A DNA stretch of 47,371 bases from Roseateles sp. (GTDB lineage: Bacteria; Pseudomonadota; Gammaproteobacteria; Burkholderiales; Burkholderiaceae_C), in contig JADMJQ010000218.1 in the NCBI GenBank assembly GCA_018780415.1, positions 4,299-51,669 on the forward strand. Reading direction: 5' to 3'. Below the pieces are notes generated by a model. The model was given only the letters and a program-made list of their open reading frames with translations, was not told the DNA's origin and searched no databases. Below, piece after piece: positions 24,278 through 33,146 of this stretch (its first letter is position 1; the number at the start of each line of letters is the position of its first letter). Both the position numbers and the translations under genes were made by a program.

Positions 24278-24332
24278 ACAAGGGGCGCGAGTCTGCCTGA
24301 ACCTCGGTAGCATCCACCCTTGCCTCGCCCCC

Positions 24333-25940
24333 TCAAGCCACTTGCGCCAGGTCCTGCCTGAGTTCAGCCAACTCAGCCAGCAACTCCGGCGGACAGAACC
24401 ACTCGGTCTGCACCTTTTCAGCATAAACACAAGCTTCATTGCCATCCAAGCTGAGCCAGTCGCCCTCGGCGAAGCGGGTGTCAAAAATGTGGATCTCGCG
24501 CCGCGCTTCGTCGACCGTCAAGCCCTCACACGCGACCAAACAAACCCTACCCATCTGGCGCGCCACCACCGCCGCATGCGAGGTGCGTGCGCCGTTTTGG
24601 GTCAACAGGCCCAGCGCCATTTCCAGCGCGGCGCTGTCGCCGGTTTCGGCGTCGCGGCGCACAAGAACAGCGGGCCGGCCGGCTTCTTTGGCGGCGCGCG
24701 CGCCCGCTTCGTCGAGCACGATCTGCCCGATGGCCACACCGCTGCTGGCCGCTTGCGCCCGCGCCAGGGGCTGCAAGGGCTGACCGTCCGCAGCCACCAC
24801 GCGGCTGACCCGCAGATGCTCGGCGTCCAGGCCCTCGCAACGCGTGCGCGCCGTGGCCGCATCAATCACGCCCTCGCGCAGCAGGTCCAGCGCGATGCGC
24901 GCCGTGGCCTGCGGCGTGCGCCTGCCGTTGCGGGTCTGCAGTAAAAACAAACGGCCATCCTGCACGGTGAACTCAAAGTCCTGCATATCGCCCATCTCGC
25001 GCTCCAGCCGCGCGCAAGCCTGCTGCAGCTGGCCCCAAACCTCGGGCAAGACTTGCTGCAGCTGCTCATGCCCCAGGGCACTGCGCCGGCCGGACACCAC
25101 GTCTTCGCCTTGCGCATTGAACAAAAAGTCCACCCACAGCGCGGGCGCGCCGCTGCGCGGGTCACGCGTGAAACCGACGCCGGCACCGGAGCGCGCGCCG
25201 GCATTGCCGAACACCATCGCCTGCACCGTCACCGCCGTGCCTATGGTCTCAGCGATGCCATGGGCAGCGCGGTAGCTGCAAGCCTTGGCGGACTGCCAGG
25301 AGTCGAACACGGCGGCAATCGCCTGCTTCAACTGCGCCTCGGCCGCCTGCGGAAAAGGCCGACCGGCGGCCTGCGCGAACAGCTGCAGATAGCGCCGGCT
25401 CAAGCCCCGCAGCTCGGCAAAGTCCAGCAGGCGCTCGTCCCGGCCCGCGCACAGCAGCGTCAGCTCGTCCTCGAACAAGGCTGCGGATAAGCCCGCCACC
25501 ACCTCGCCAAAGCTGGCGATCAAGCGGCGGTAGGCGTCCCAGGCCAGGCGCGGGTTGCCGGTCTGGCGGATCAGGCCTTGCACCGTGTCGTCGTTCAAGC
25601 CGATATTGAGCAGCGTCTCCATCATGCCGGGCATGGACACCGGCGCGCCCGAGCGCACCGACAGCAGCAAGGGCCGCGCCACATCACCAAAGCGCAGGCC
25701 AGCGCTGGCCGCCTCCAAGGCCTGCAGTGCCGGCGCCCAGACCGCCGGCTGCGCGGCTTGGGCCCGCAGTTCGGCATCGGCACAAAAGCGCGTGCCCAAG
25801 ACAAAGGCCGGCGGCACCGGCAGGCCCAGTTCGGCCATGCGCAGCAGATTGAAAGCCTTAAAACCCAAGCGCTGCGGGCTGGTCTGAGCAACCGTCGCCT
25901 GACCCGCGCAGCCGATCAGGGCAAGATCAGCGGCGTTCAT
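24333..25940 (-). CDS. PPDK-like protein lacking the PEP/pyruvate barrel (ATP-grasp plus phosphohistidine domain)
   Basis: A 535-residue protein closely following the first two thirds of pyruvate phosphate dikinase. The ATP-grasp part shows LGFKAFNLLRMAELGLPVP (Lys28), LLSVRSGAPVSMPGMMETLL (Arg96), MVFGNAGARSGAGVGFTRDP, FNAQGEDVVSG and DMQDFEFTVQDGRLFLLQTR. The swivelling domain has the catalytic TSH (His455) in GARTSHAAVVARQMG. It then stops after SLDGNEACVYAEKVQTE, so the C-terminal TIM barrel that binds pyruvate/PEP is absent; full PPDK has about 880 residues. It probably phosphorylates its own His from ATP and hands the phosphate to something else. Its ATG overlaps the stop of the DUF47 gene by four bases. 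Confidence 0.9.
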   Translation of the reverse strand: MNAADLALIGCAGQATVAQTSPQRLGFKAFNLLRMAELGLPVPPAFVLGTRFCADAELRAQAAQPAVWAPALQALEAASAGLRFGDVARPLLLSVRSGAPVSMPGMMETLLNIGLNDDTVQGLIRQTGNPRLAWDAYRRLIASFGEVVAGLSAALFEDELTLLCAGRDERLLDFAELRGLSRRYLQLFAQAAGRPFPQAAEAQLKQAIAAVFDSWQSAKACSYRAAHGIAETIGTAVTVQAMVFGNAGARSGAGVGFTRDPRSGAPALWVDFLFNAQGEDVVSGRRSALGHEQLQQVLPEVWGQLQQACARLEREMGDMQDFEFTVQDGRLFLLQTRNGRRTPQATARIALDLLREGVIDAATARTRCEGLDAEHLRVSRVVAADGQPLQPLARAQAASSGVAIGQIVLDEAGARAAKEAGRPAVLVRRDAETGDSAALEMALGLLTQNGARTSHAAVVARQMGRVCLVACEGLTVDEARREIHIFDTRFAEGDWLSLDGNEACVYAEKVQTEWFCPPELLAELAELRQDLAQVA

Positions 25941-27898
25941 GCGCCCACCTCGGTCTTGCTGAACACCAGCTCGCGCAAGGCATAGGCCGCCACCAGCAAG
26001 CGGTCGGAGGCCAGTTCCAGCTGATTGGCCAGGTCGTTGACCAACATCAGCGCGGCCGCATTGCTCACCTCGGCCGCCATGCAGCGCTTGGCCGCGCGCA
26101 GCAGCTCATCGCATTGGCGCTCGGCACGCAGCACCTGCCAAGTGGACGCAACAAACTCATCATGCTCGGCGGCCTCGCTGGCCCCGTTCAGGCCACGCGC
26201 CACGGCGACAGCCTTGACATGCTCCTGCGTCGCATGCAGCACAGCCTGCGCCAACTGCGCCAGCAGGCCGCGCAGCTCTTTGTTCCAGCCCTGGTGATGA
26301 TGCTCGGCGATCAGGCCGAGCAGGAACGCGCATTCCTCCAGCGCATCGGCCGCGTCGTCGGCCGTCTCCAGCAGGCGGGCAAATTGCGCCCAGCGCGGCT
26401 GGCGGCGCGCACGCTCACGGGCCTGCATGACGAGGTGGTCGGCCTGGCGCTCCCAGGCCTTGGCGCGCTGCGCCAGCTTGGCCGCCGCGTCCTTGTCCTG
26501 CTCCCAGCCATGGTCCAACGCCTGGCTGATGCCCTCGGCCAGGGTCTGGCAATAGGCGGCATGTTCGGCCAGCAAATCAAACTCCGGCGCGCGCCGCTGC
26601 AGCTGGCGCGCCAGCAGCAAGCGGGTCTCGTCGGCCACCAGCGCGGCCGGCTGCTGGGCCAGCATCGCCGCGGATGACAGGCGCAAGACCTCGACCAAAA
26701 AGGCCTGCGCACCGGCCTGACCTAGCACCTCATCCAGCCGGTCCCCGATCCGAAACGCATCCGCCCCCAAGGCCTGCATGGCCTCGAACAACATGCGCTC
26801 GGCGCCGGCCTTCAGCCAGGCCATATGGCCGATGTCCAGCCGGGCCGCCTCGGCCAGCACGGCGATGGCCTCACGTTTGCCGACGAAGTTCAGCAGCCGT
26901 TTGCGGGCGCGGTTCCAGTCGATCAGGAAGACGATGCGCGAAGCGATGCCTTCCAGCATGCCCAGCAGTTGCGCCTCATCCGCCGCCTCGAAACGCGCCG
27001 TGCCCAGCTGATAGGCCTCGCCCCGATTCAGCCCGGCCGACACGCGCGCCTCGGGCGTAGACCACTGCGCGCCGTAGGCAGCGAGCTGGGCCTGAAAGAA
27101 CTCGAAGCGGCTGCTGTGCAGGTCCGAGTAGGTCAGGCTGATGCTCAAGCCCTGCACCTGCAGCACCAGCACATGGGCGTCATTAGTACCGATATCGTTT
27201 TGGATCAGCAGCCGCTCGCCGTCGCGCGTGGCGGCGGTGTCCAGGCCCGGGTGCTCGAACTTCAACGCAGAGGTGCGCTGCAGGCCGCGCATGAAGGCGG
27301 CGACGCGCGGCCGGTCGCTGTCGTCCTGCAGTTGCCAGACATGGGCGCCATCAATCAGCTCACTGGCCAGACTGGCGGCCAACTGGTTGAGCTGCTTGTG
27401 CAGGTCCATCACCAGCAGATGCAGGCTGTCGTCAGCCGGCTCGCCATGCTTGGCGCGGTGTCCATGGCTAAGGCTGCGCAGCAGGGCGGGGCTCAAGACC
27501 TCTTCGTCGTGCAGGCCGTCCAGCTTCGCTGCCCAAAAGGCGACGCGCTCGCGGGTGCGTTGATCGGTTTCGGTCTGCAGCAGCGGGCGTGCCATCAGGG
27601 TCAGGTCTTGCGCGACTTGTGCGGCCAGCTGCGGCAATTGGGGTAAGAGCACATCCTCGCCGTCGCGGCTGGCCTGCGCTTGCAGATCGCGCAGCCAGCC
27701 GGCGTCCAGGCCGGCGGCGGTCATTTCGGCGCGCAGATCGGGCAGCGCCTGGGCGGGCGCCATGGCGTGGCTGGCGGCGGCCTGCAAGACCGTCAAGCAC
27801 AGCTTCAGGCGGTCATTGGCGAGCAAGGCGGTCTTGACCCAGGCAGGCAGCAAGAGGCTGTGCTGGCCCAGCGAGGCGACGGCGTCGGATTTTTCCAT
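25937..27898 (-). CDS. Large protein with C-terminal PhoU/DUF47-like domain
   Basis: A 653-residue cytoplasmic protein. About the last 210 residues are helical and match PhoU/DUF47 regulators: WERQADHLVMQARERAR, LLETADDAADALEECAFLL, RAERQCDELLRAAKR and VNDLANQLELASDRLLVAAYALREL, with the acidic metal-binding E/D-x-x-x-D pattern. The first about 430 residues match nothing I can name; the best-ordered part is GERLLIQNDIGTNDAHVLVL followed by YSDLHSSRFEFFQAQL. An in-frame TTG at 27919 is an alternative start; neither start has a good ribosome site. It is the first gene of the operon with the PPDK-like protein and lies under a candidate Pho box, which supports a role in phosphate-linked signalling. 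Confidence 0.82.
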   Translation of the reverse strand: MEKSDAVASLGQHSLLLPAWVKTALLANDRLKLCLTVLQAAASHAMAPAQALPDLRAEMTAAGLDAGWLRDLQAQASRDGEDVLLPQLPQLAAQVAQDLTLMARPLLQTETDQRTRERVAFWAAKLDGLHDEEVLSPALLRSLSHGHRAKHGEPADDSLHLLVMDLHKQLNQLAASLASELIDGAHVWQLQDDSDRPRVAAFMRGLQRTSALKFEHPGLDTAATRDGERLLIQNDIGTNDAHVLVLQVQGLSISLTYSDLHSSRFEFFQAQLAAYGAQWSTPEARVSAGLNRGEAYQLGTARFEAADEAQLLGMLEGIASRIVFLIDWNRARKRLLNFVGKREAIAVLAEAARLDIGHMAWLKAGAERMLFEAMQALGADAFRIGDRLDEVLGQAGAQAFLVEVLRLSSAAMLAQQPAALVADETRLLLARQLQRRAPEFDLLAEHAAYCQTLAEGISQALDHGWEQDKDAAAKLAQRAKAWERQADHLVMQARERARRQPRWAQFARLLETADDAADALEECAFLLGLIAEHHHQGWNKELRGLLAQLAQAVLHATQEHVKAVAVARGLNGASEAAEHDEFVASTWQVLRAERQCDELLRAAKRCMAAEVSNAAALMLVNDLANQLELASDRLLVAAYALRELVFSKTEVGA

Positions 27899-27944
27899 GA
27901 TGGTGAGCTGCCGAGACAAGGCGGCGATAGCAACAATGCCGGCC

Positions 27945-27979
27945 AGTATGTTCAGCAGCCCGTGACAGCATGGTTACAA
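27945..27979 (-). promoter_or_regulatory. Candidate PhoB box and -10 for the DUF47/PPDK-like operon
   Basis: On the reverse strand TTGTAAC, four bases (CATG), CTGTCAC (27962-27979) matches the two 7-base direct repeats with a four-base spacer of a Pho box (CTGTCAT-N4-CTGTCAC). A -10-like CATACT (27945-27950) follows after 11 bases, the spacing expected when PhoB replaces the -35. The predicted transcript starts near 27938, about 40 bases before the ATG. The spacer CATG is less AT-rich than typical. Confidence 0.6.
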
Positions 27980-28033
27980 CAGCGGGCCATCTCGGCCTGA
28001 GCTGGCCAAGCATTGATCTAACTCAAACGCATC

Positions 28034-28068
28034 AAAAAAGGCCGGGCCATCTTGACGACGGCCCGGCC
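28034..28068 (-). terminator. Intrinsic terminator after the prolyl oligopeptidase gene
   Basis: On the reverse strand GGCCGGGCC and GGCCCGGCC form a nine-pair stem around an 11-base loop, followed immediately by TTTTTT. It lies 22 bases after the peptidase stop and isolates the downstream Pho-box promoter from read-through. Confidence 0.88.
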
Positions 28069-28089
28069 CGGCTTTGCCTAAAGCTTGCC

Positions 28090-30258
28090 TTATTGCTTAG
28101 GCTGGAACGCCGCGTCACCCATCTGCCACAGGAAGAAGCTCCACACATCGGCGGTTTCATCCAGCCGCTGCGCCAGGCCCGAGCCCATGCCGTGGCCGCC
28201 TTCGAAATCAACTCGCAGAATCACCGGCCTGGCTTTGAAGGCGTCCGGCTTGGCGGTTTGCATACGCGCGGCCAGCTTGGCCGGGATCCAGGCTTCCACG
28301 CGCGGATCATTGGCACCGGTGGTGACGATGACCGCCGGGTAGCTGCGCCCATCCTTGACGTTATGGTAGGGGCTCAGCGCGAACATGCTCTTGAAATGCG
28401 CCGGGTTGGTCACCGTGCCGAACTCGGCGATATTCGGTGCGCCGTTCAGCGTCAGCTCCATGCGCAACATATCGGACAGCCCCACCGCACTTTGCGCCGC
28501 CGCGAACAGCTCGCCGCGCTGCGTGACGGCGCCGCCAATCGTGATGCCGCCGGCGCTGCCGCCTGTGCCGGCCAGCTTGGCCGGCGAGGTGTACTTGTTC
28601 GCGATCAACCATTCGGCGCAGGCGATGAAGTCCGACACGGTGTTTTGCTTGGTGGCGATATAGCCGCCACGGTGCCAGTCGTCACCGAGCTCGCCGCCGC
28701 CGCGCACATGGCAGATCGCCTGCACGCCGCCGCGCTCAATCCAGGCCAGGCGGGTGGCGCTGAAACGCGGCTCCTGCGTGATGCCGTAGGCGCCGTAAGC
28801 ATTCAGAATTGTCGGGCGCTGTCCATCCAACGCCACTGCCTTGGGCGCCACGATAGACAGCGGCACCATCACGCCGTCATGGCTCTTGACCATCACGCGG
28901 CGCGCCTCAATGCCGGAGGTGTCCACCGCGACGGGCTTTTGAATCGACAGCCGCTGCGCCGGCGCATCGGCCGCACCTCCAGCTTGCAGCAATAAGCTCT
29001 GCGGCGCCTGCGTCCAGCCTTCCAGCAGCACCAGCAACTCGTCGCCCTTCAGCGGCGTGACGCTGCGCAGCGTGCCCTCAAATGGCAGGGCCACGGCCGA
29101 CACCTTGCCGTCTTTTTTGCCCACGCGCCAAAGCTTGCTAACGCCCGCGTCCAGCGCCTTCACATAGACGGCGGCATCGCCGGCGTCAATGCTCTGCAGC
29201 ACGCTGTCACCGGCGGGCAAGGCGGTCTTGAAGCCGCCCTTGGCTGAGGCCAGATCCAAGCTCAACAGCTCGCGGCGCGAGGCTTTTTGCTGGCTCAGCG
29301 CATACAGCGAGCCGCCGGCCACATCGGCGCGGGTGACCTTGTGCTCGGGGCGCACAACGCGCCGCCACGGTGTCGCCGCGCCCTTGAGCTGATCGACCCG
29401 CGCGACCCAGTAGCTGCGCTCGGCCGCGTCGCCATGCAAGACCTCGGCCAGCGCCCAGGGCGAGCCCTTGGCGATGCGGATATAGGGCAGATCGGCGATC
29501 TCGAAGGCTTCCTTCTTGCTGACCTGCCAGCCGAACTGCGCCACGTCCTTGGCCGGGTCCTGGCCCAGCTTGTGCAGGAACACGGCGCTCTTGTTGTAGC
29601 GCTCTTCTGCGGGATGGCGGTTGTACAAAAATCCGCTGGCGTCGGGCAGCCAGGCCACGCCGTTCTCGTTCAAGCCGGTGCGGTCAATCGCCAAGGGCAA
29701 GAGCTTGGCCGTGGCGACATCGAGCAGGCGCAAGACGCTGTTCTCGCTGCCGCCCTTGGACAAGCCCACGGCCAACAAGCGCCCGTCGGGCGAGACGCTG
29801 TACCAATCAACCGCATGCTTGCCGGGTTCGCCGGGCAGGTTGTTGGGGTCGAGCAACTCGCGCTCGGCACCGGCCAAACCATCACGCACCCACAGCCGCG
29901 CCTGGTTCTGACCCGGGGCGCGCTTGGAATAGAACAGCTTGCCGGCCACCATTTCATAGCCGCCGGTGCTTTCGCCAGCGTCGGCCAGCACGCCCAGGCG
30001 AGCGCGCAAATCGGCGCGGCCGGGCAGTTGGGCCAACACGCTATCGGCATAGGCGGCCTGCGTCTTCAACCAGGCCTGGAACTCGGCCGACTTCATGTCC
30101 TCCATCCAGCGGTAGGGGTCGACGACGGCGGTGCCGTGATAGACATCGGTGACCGGTTTGGCAGGGGTGGCCGGATACGGGCCGATTTGCGCCAAGGCTG
30201 CGATTGGGGCCAGCAACAATGCGGCCAGGGCGGGCTTGAAGAGGATGGATGGGTTCAT
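28090..30258 (-). CDS. Prolyl oligopeptidase family S9 (secreted)
   Basis: A 722-residue serine peptidase that would cleave after proline in short peptides. A Sec signal peptide (about 1-24, ending ALAQ) sends it to the periplasm. The N-terminal seven-bladed propeller (VYHGTAVVDPYRWMEDM onward) restricts access; the C-terminal hydrolase has Ser near 567 in GTGGSAGGITIGG, Asp near 652 in TGANDPRV and His near 689 in DFEGGHGMG. GGGELGDDWHRGG is also a family signature. The ATG at 30256-30258 is chosen because it opens the signal peptide; the frame is open 52 codons upstream. It is divergent from an M14 carboxypeptidase. Confidence 0.93.
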   Translation of the reverse strand: MNPSILFKPALAALLLAPIAALAQIGPYPATPAKPVTDVYHGTAVVDPYRWMEDMKSAEFQAWLKTQAAYADSVLAQLPGRADLRARLGVLADAGESTGGYEMVAGKLFYSKRAPGQNQARLWVRDGLAGAERELLDPNNLPGEPGKHAVDWYSVSPDGRLLAVGLSKGGSENSVLRLLDVATAKLLPLAIDRTGLNENGVAWLPDASGFLYNRHPAEERYNKSAVFLHKLGQDPAKDVAQFGWQVSKKEAFEIADLPYIRIAKGSPWALAEVLHGDAAERSYWVARVDQLKGAATPWRRVVRPEHKVTRADVAGGSLYALSQQKASRRELLSLDLASAKGGFKTALPAGDSVLQSIDAGDAAVYVKALDAGVSKLWRVGKKDGKVSAVALPFEGTLRSVTPLKGDELLVLLEGWTQAPQSLLLQAGGAADAPAQRLSIQKPVAVDTSGIEARRVMVKSHDGVMVPLSIVAPKAVALDGQRPTILNAYGAYGITQEPRFSATRLAWIERGGVQAICHVRGGGELGDDWHRGGYIATKQNTVSDFIACAEWLIANKYTSPAKLAGTGGSAGGITIGGAVTQRGELFAAAQSAVGLSDMLRMELTLNGAPNIAEFGTVTNPAHFKSMFALSPYHNVKDGRSYPAVIVTTGANDPRVEAWIPAKLAARMQTAKPDAFKARPVILRVDFEGGHGMGSGLAQRLDETADVWSFFLWQMGDAAFQPKQ

Positions 30259-30566
30259 CGTGTGCCTAGTCTTGGATGCCGCGGTGGCGGCGTATTTGAA
30301 GCTGCGCAGTTTACGCATCTTGGCGGGCGGGCTGTCGGGCGAGCGGGCGGTGACGAAAGTCAGGCCGCAGCAGCGACGTCGACGCGGCCTGTCCCGCCTT
30401 GACCACGGGATCAAGACTGACCCTCAGTCCCCCAGGCCCCTTGCGTATCTTCCCTGCCGGGTTTTTACTGCTGGCCGAAGCGACTGCTACCGCTGAAACT
30501 AGAAGTTTGGGGAGTGGGCCATGTCAGGCCCACACCCTCCGGCCAGCCACAAGCGAGGTAGTCCCC
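30259..30566. other. Divergent intergenic region between two peptidase genes
   Basis: 308 bases that must hold both promoters. I see no confident -35/-10 pair. One dyad is visible: AGGCCGC (30362-30368) and GCGGCCT (30384-30390) surround the 8-base palindrome CGACGTCG, which could be an operator. No small gene is supported. Confidence 0.4.
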
Positions 30567-32948
30567 ATGAGCAAGCACAAGGCAATGACTCAAGAGCATT
30601 CCCAGACACGACGTTACGCGCCCACCAGATCAAGGGGGAGAAGTCACATCTTGGGAGCGTCCCTAGGCTTGTTGGTTTTGCAGGCCCTGCCCTTCAGCGC
30701 TTGGAGCCCGTCCGCTCAAGCGCATGAGATCAAAGGCCAGGAGAGTGCTCAGCGCACCGTGATGCGCGCCTACTTCCGCGATATCGCCCAGGCTCGTGCC
30801 ATTGCCCACAGCCGCTTCGAGACGCTGGAGTCCAAGTACGAGCGCGGCTATCTGATCGTCAACGCCAGCCCAAGCGAGATGCGCGAGCTGCGCGCCTTGG
30901 GCTTCCGCCTGGAGCCCGACGAGAAATGGCAGCAGCGCCAGCAGGCGCAAGCGCGTGCCGAAAGCCAGCAACGCCGCCAACAACTGTTGCGCCAAGGCTT
31001 GAGCGGCCCGGAGGCTTTTGCCGGCATTCCCGAGTACAGCTGCTACCCGACGGTGGAAGAAGTCTTTGCCGCCGGCAATGCCTTGATCGCCGCCCGGCCC
31101 ACGCTGGCCAGCTGGGTGGACATCGGTGACTCCTGGGAAAAGACCCAAGGCCTGGGCGGCTATGACCTGCGCGTGCTCAAACTGGGCAGTCAAACCGGTA
31201 GCCGCAGCCAAGAGGATGCACGCAACTCCAAACCCAAGCTCTTCATCAACGCCGGCATTCACGCGCGCGAGTACGCCACCACCCCACTGGTGCTGGCGTT
31301 CGCCCAACGTCTGGTCAACGGCTACGGCATCGATGCCGACATGACCTGGTTGCTGGATCACCACGAAATTCATCTACTGCTGGCCACCAACCCGGACGGG
31401 CGCAAGAAGGCCGAGACCGGCCTGCTCTGGCGCAAGAACACCAACCGCAACTACTGCGGCGCCACCAGCAACACGCGCGGCGCCGACCTGAACCGCAACT
31501 TCGGTTTCGGCTGGTTCAGCTCCTCCTCGGGCTCCAGTGGCAATGCTTGCTCGGAGACCTATCGCGGCCCCAGTGGTGCGTCAGAGCCCGAGACTCAGGC
31601 TGTGGAAGCCTATATCCGCAGCCTCTGGAAAGACCGGCGCGGCCCCAATCGCGATGACCCCGCACCGGCCGACACCAGCGGCATCCACCTCGACATTCAC
31701 AGCCACGGCCGCCTGCTGCTGTGGCCCTGGGGCACCAACGGAACGCCGGCGGCGAACGACACCCAACTCGCCACACTAGGCCGCAAGTTCGCCTTCTTCA
31801 ACAACCACCGGCCCGAGCGCTCGCTCAGCCTGTATGAAACCGACGGCACCAGCGATGGCCCCAGCTATGGCGAGCTCGGCGTGGCCGCCTTCACTTTCGA
31901 GTTGGGTACTGCCTTCTTTGAGCAGTGCAGCTATTACAACAACACCTTGCTGCCCGGCAATCTGCAGGCCTTGATCTATGCCGCCAAGGTGGCACGCACG
32001 CCTTATCAAACGCCGGCAGGCCCGGATGCGCTGAACGTGGCCGTCAGCGGCCTGGCCTCGATCGGCATTGCGCCGGGCACGCCGGTGCAGCTGAGCGCCA
32101 CCGTCAACGACACCCGTTACCAAAACACCAATGGCGTTGAGCCCAGCCAGGCGGTTGCGGCGGCGGAGTACTACGTCAACCTTGCACCCTGGCAGTCGCG
32201 CAGCGTGGCCGTGCCGATGGCGGCCGCCGACGGCACTTTTGACAGCCCTGTTGAAGGCGCTCGCGCCCTGATAGACACCAGCGGCTGGAAAGCAGGCCGC
32301 CACATCGTCTATGTCCGTGGCCGCGACGCCGCCGGCAACTGGGGCGCGTTCAGCGCCGTCTTCGTCCGTATCGACCCGCAGGCCTCGACGGCGCCGGTGG
32401 CGGCCTTCGATGTCAGCGCGCTGGAGCGCCTCGCCAGCTTCACGGACCGCAGCCTCGACAACGGCCAAATCGTCAACCGACTCTGGAGCTTTGGTGACGG
32501 ACAGAGCAGCAGCTTGGCCCATCCCAGCCACGAGTACGCGGCCGACGGCAGTTACACGGTGACGCTGAAGGTCGATGACGACGAAGGCAAGAGCGCCAGC
32601 GTCAGCAAGTCGGTGGCGGTGATGGCCGACGGCATTCCGGTGCTGGTCAGTGGTCAAGTCTTGACCGGCTTGGCTGCCCCCAAAAACAACTGGAGCTTTT
32701 ACAAGATCAAGCTGGCGGCCGGCAGCACCAAACTCTCGGTCAGCAGTTCGGGCGGCAGCGGCGATATGGACCTGTATGTGCAGTACGGCAGCGCGCCCGA
32801 CGCCGGCAACAATGTTTGCGCCGGTGAAAGCAATGGCAACACCGAGAGCTGCCAGCTGAACAACCCGCCGGCCGGTTTTGCCTATATCGGCCTGTTCGCC
32901 TACTCGGCCTACAGCGGCGTCACGTTGACGGTCAACGCCACGCCCTGA
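30567..32948 (+). CDS. M14 zinc carboxypeptidase with PKD and PPC domains (secreted)
   Basis: A 793-residue exported carboxypeptidase. A signal peptide with a long basic N-region ends near residue 52 (PSAQA). A propeptide-like region precedes the M14 domain at about 150-460: zinc ligands His and Glu in NAGIHAREYATTP (near 231-234) and His in DIHSHGRLLLWPWG (near 377), the substrate-binding DLNRNFGFGW, and the catalytic Glu in FTFELGTAFFEQC (near 443). After a Fn3/Ig-like region come a PKD domain (LWSFGDGQSSSLAHPSHEY) and a C-terminal PPC domain (SGDMDLYVQYGSAP). The architecture suits an extracellular scavenging protease. GAGGT precedes the ATG at 30567. Confidence 0.93.
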   Translation: MSKHKAMTQEHSQTRRYAPTRSRGRSHILGASLGLLVLQALPFSAWSPSAQAHEIKGQESAQRTVMRAYFRDIAQARAIAHSRFETLESKYERGYLIVNASPSEMRELRALGFRLEPDEKWQQRQQAQARAESQQRRQQLLRQGLSGPEAFAGIPEYSCYPTVEEVFAAGNALIAARPTLASWVDIGDSWEKTQGLGGYDLRVLKLGSQTGSRSQEDARNSKPKLFINAGIHAREYATTPLVLAFAQRLVNGYGIDADMTWLLDHHEIHLLLATNPDGRKKAETGLLWRKNTNRNYCGATSNTRGADLNRNFGFGWFSSSSGSSGNACSETYRGPSGASEPETQAVEAYIRSLWKDRRGPNRDDPAPADTSGIHLDIHSHGRLLLWPWGTNGTPAANDTQLATLGRKFAFFNNHRPERSLSLYETDGTSDGPSYGELGVAAFTFELGTAFFEQCSYYNNTLLPGNLQALIYAAKVARTPYQTPAGPDALNVAVSGLASIGIAPGTPVQLSATVNDTRYQNTNGVEPSQAVAAAEYYVNLAPWQSRSVAVPMAAADGTFDSPVEGARALIDTSGWKAGRHIVYVRGRDAAGNWGAFSAVFVRIDPQASTAPVAAFDVSALERLASFTDRSLDNGQIVNRLWSFGDGQSSSLAHPSHEYAADGSYTVTLKVDDDEGKSASVSKSVAVMADGIPVLVSGQVLTGLAAPKNNWSFYKIKLAAGSTKLSVSSSGGSGDMDLYVQYGSAPDAGNNVCAGESNGNTESCQLNNPPAGFAYIGLFAYSAYSGVTLTVNATP

Positions 32949-33146
32949 GAGCGCCCCCAGACCTGTCGCTTCACCTCTCCGACGACCTCGGCACATCGCG
33001 GGTGCTGGCCGACTGGCTGGGCCAGTGCATCCAGGGGCGCGCTGCTGATGGCGCTGCTGCGCGCACCGGATGAACCGCAATGTGGCGGGCATTCGGGCGG
33101 CCTGACCGGCTCAGCCCCATGCCACTCGCCCATCAAACCTGCCGCA

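Noticed and set aside
24333-25940. The PPDK-like gene as a truncated pseudogene
   Set aside because: It ends at a natural domain boundary, keeps all ATP-grasp and His motifs, has a coupled partner gene and no remnant of the barrel downstream.
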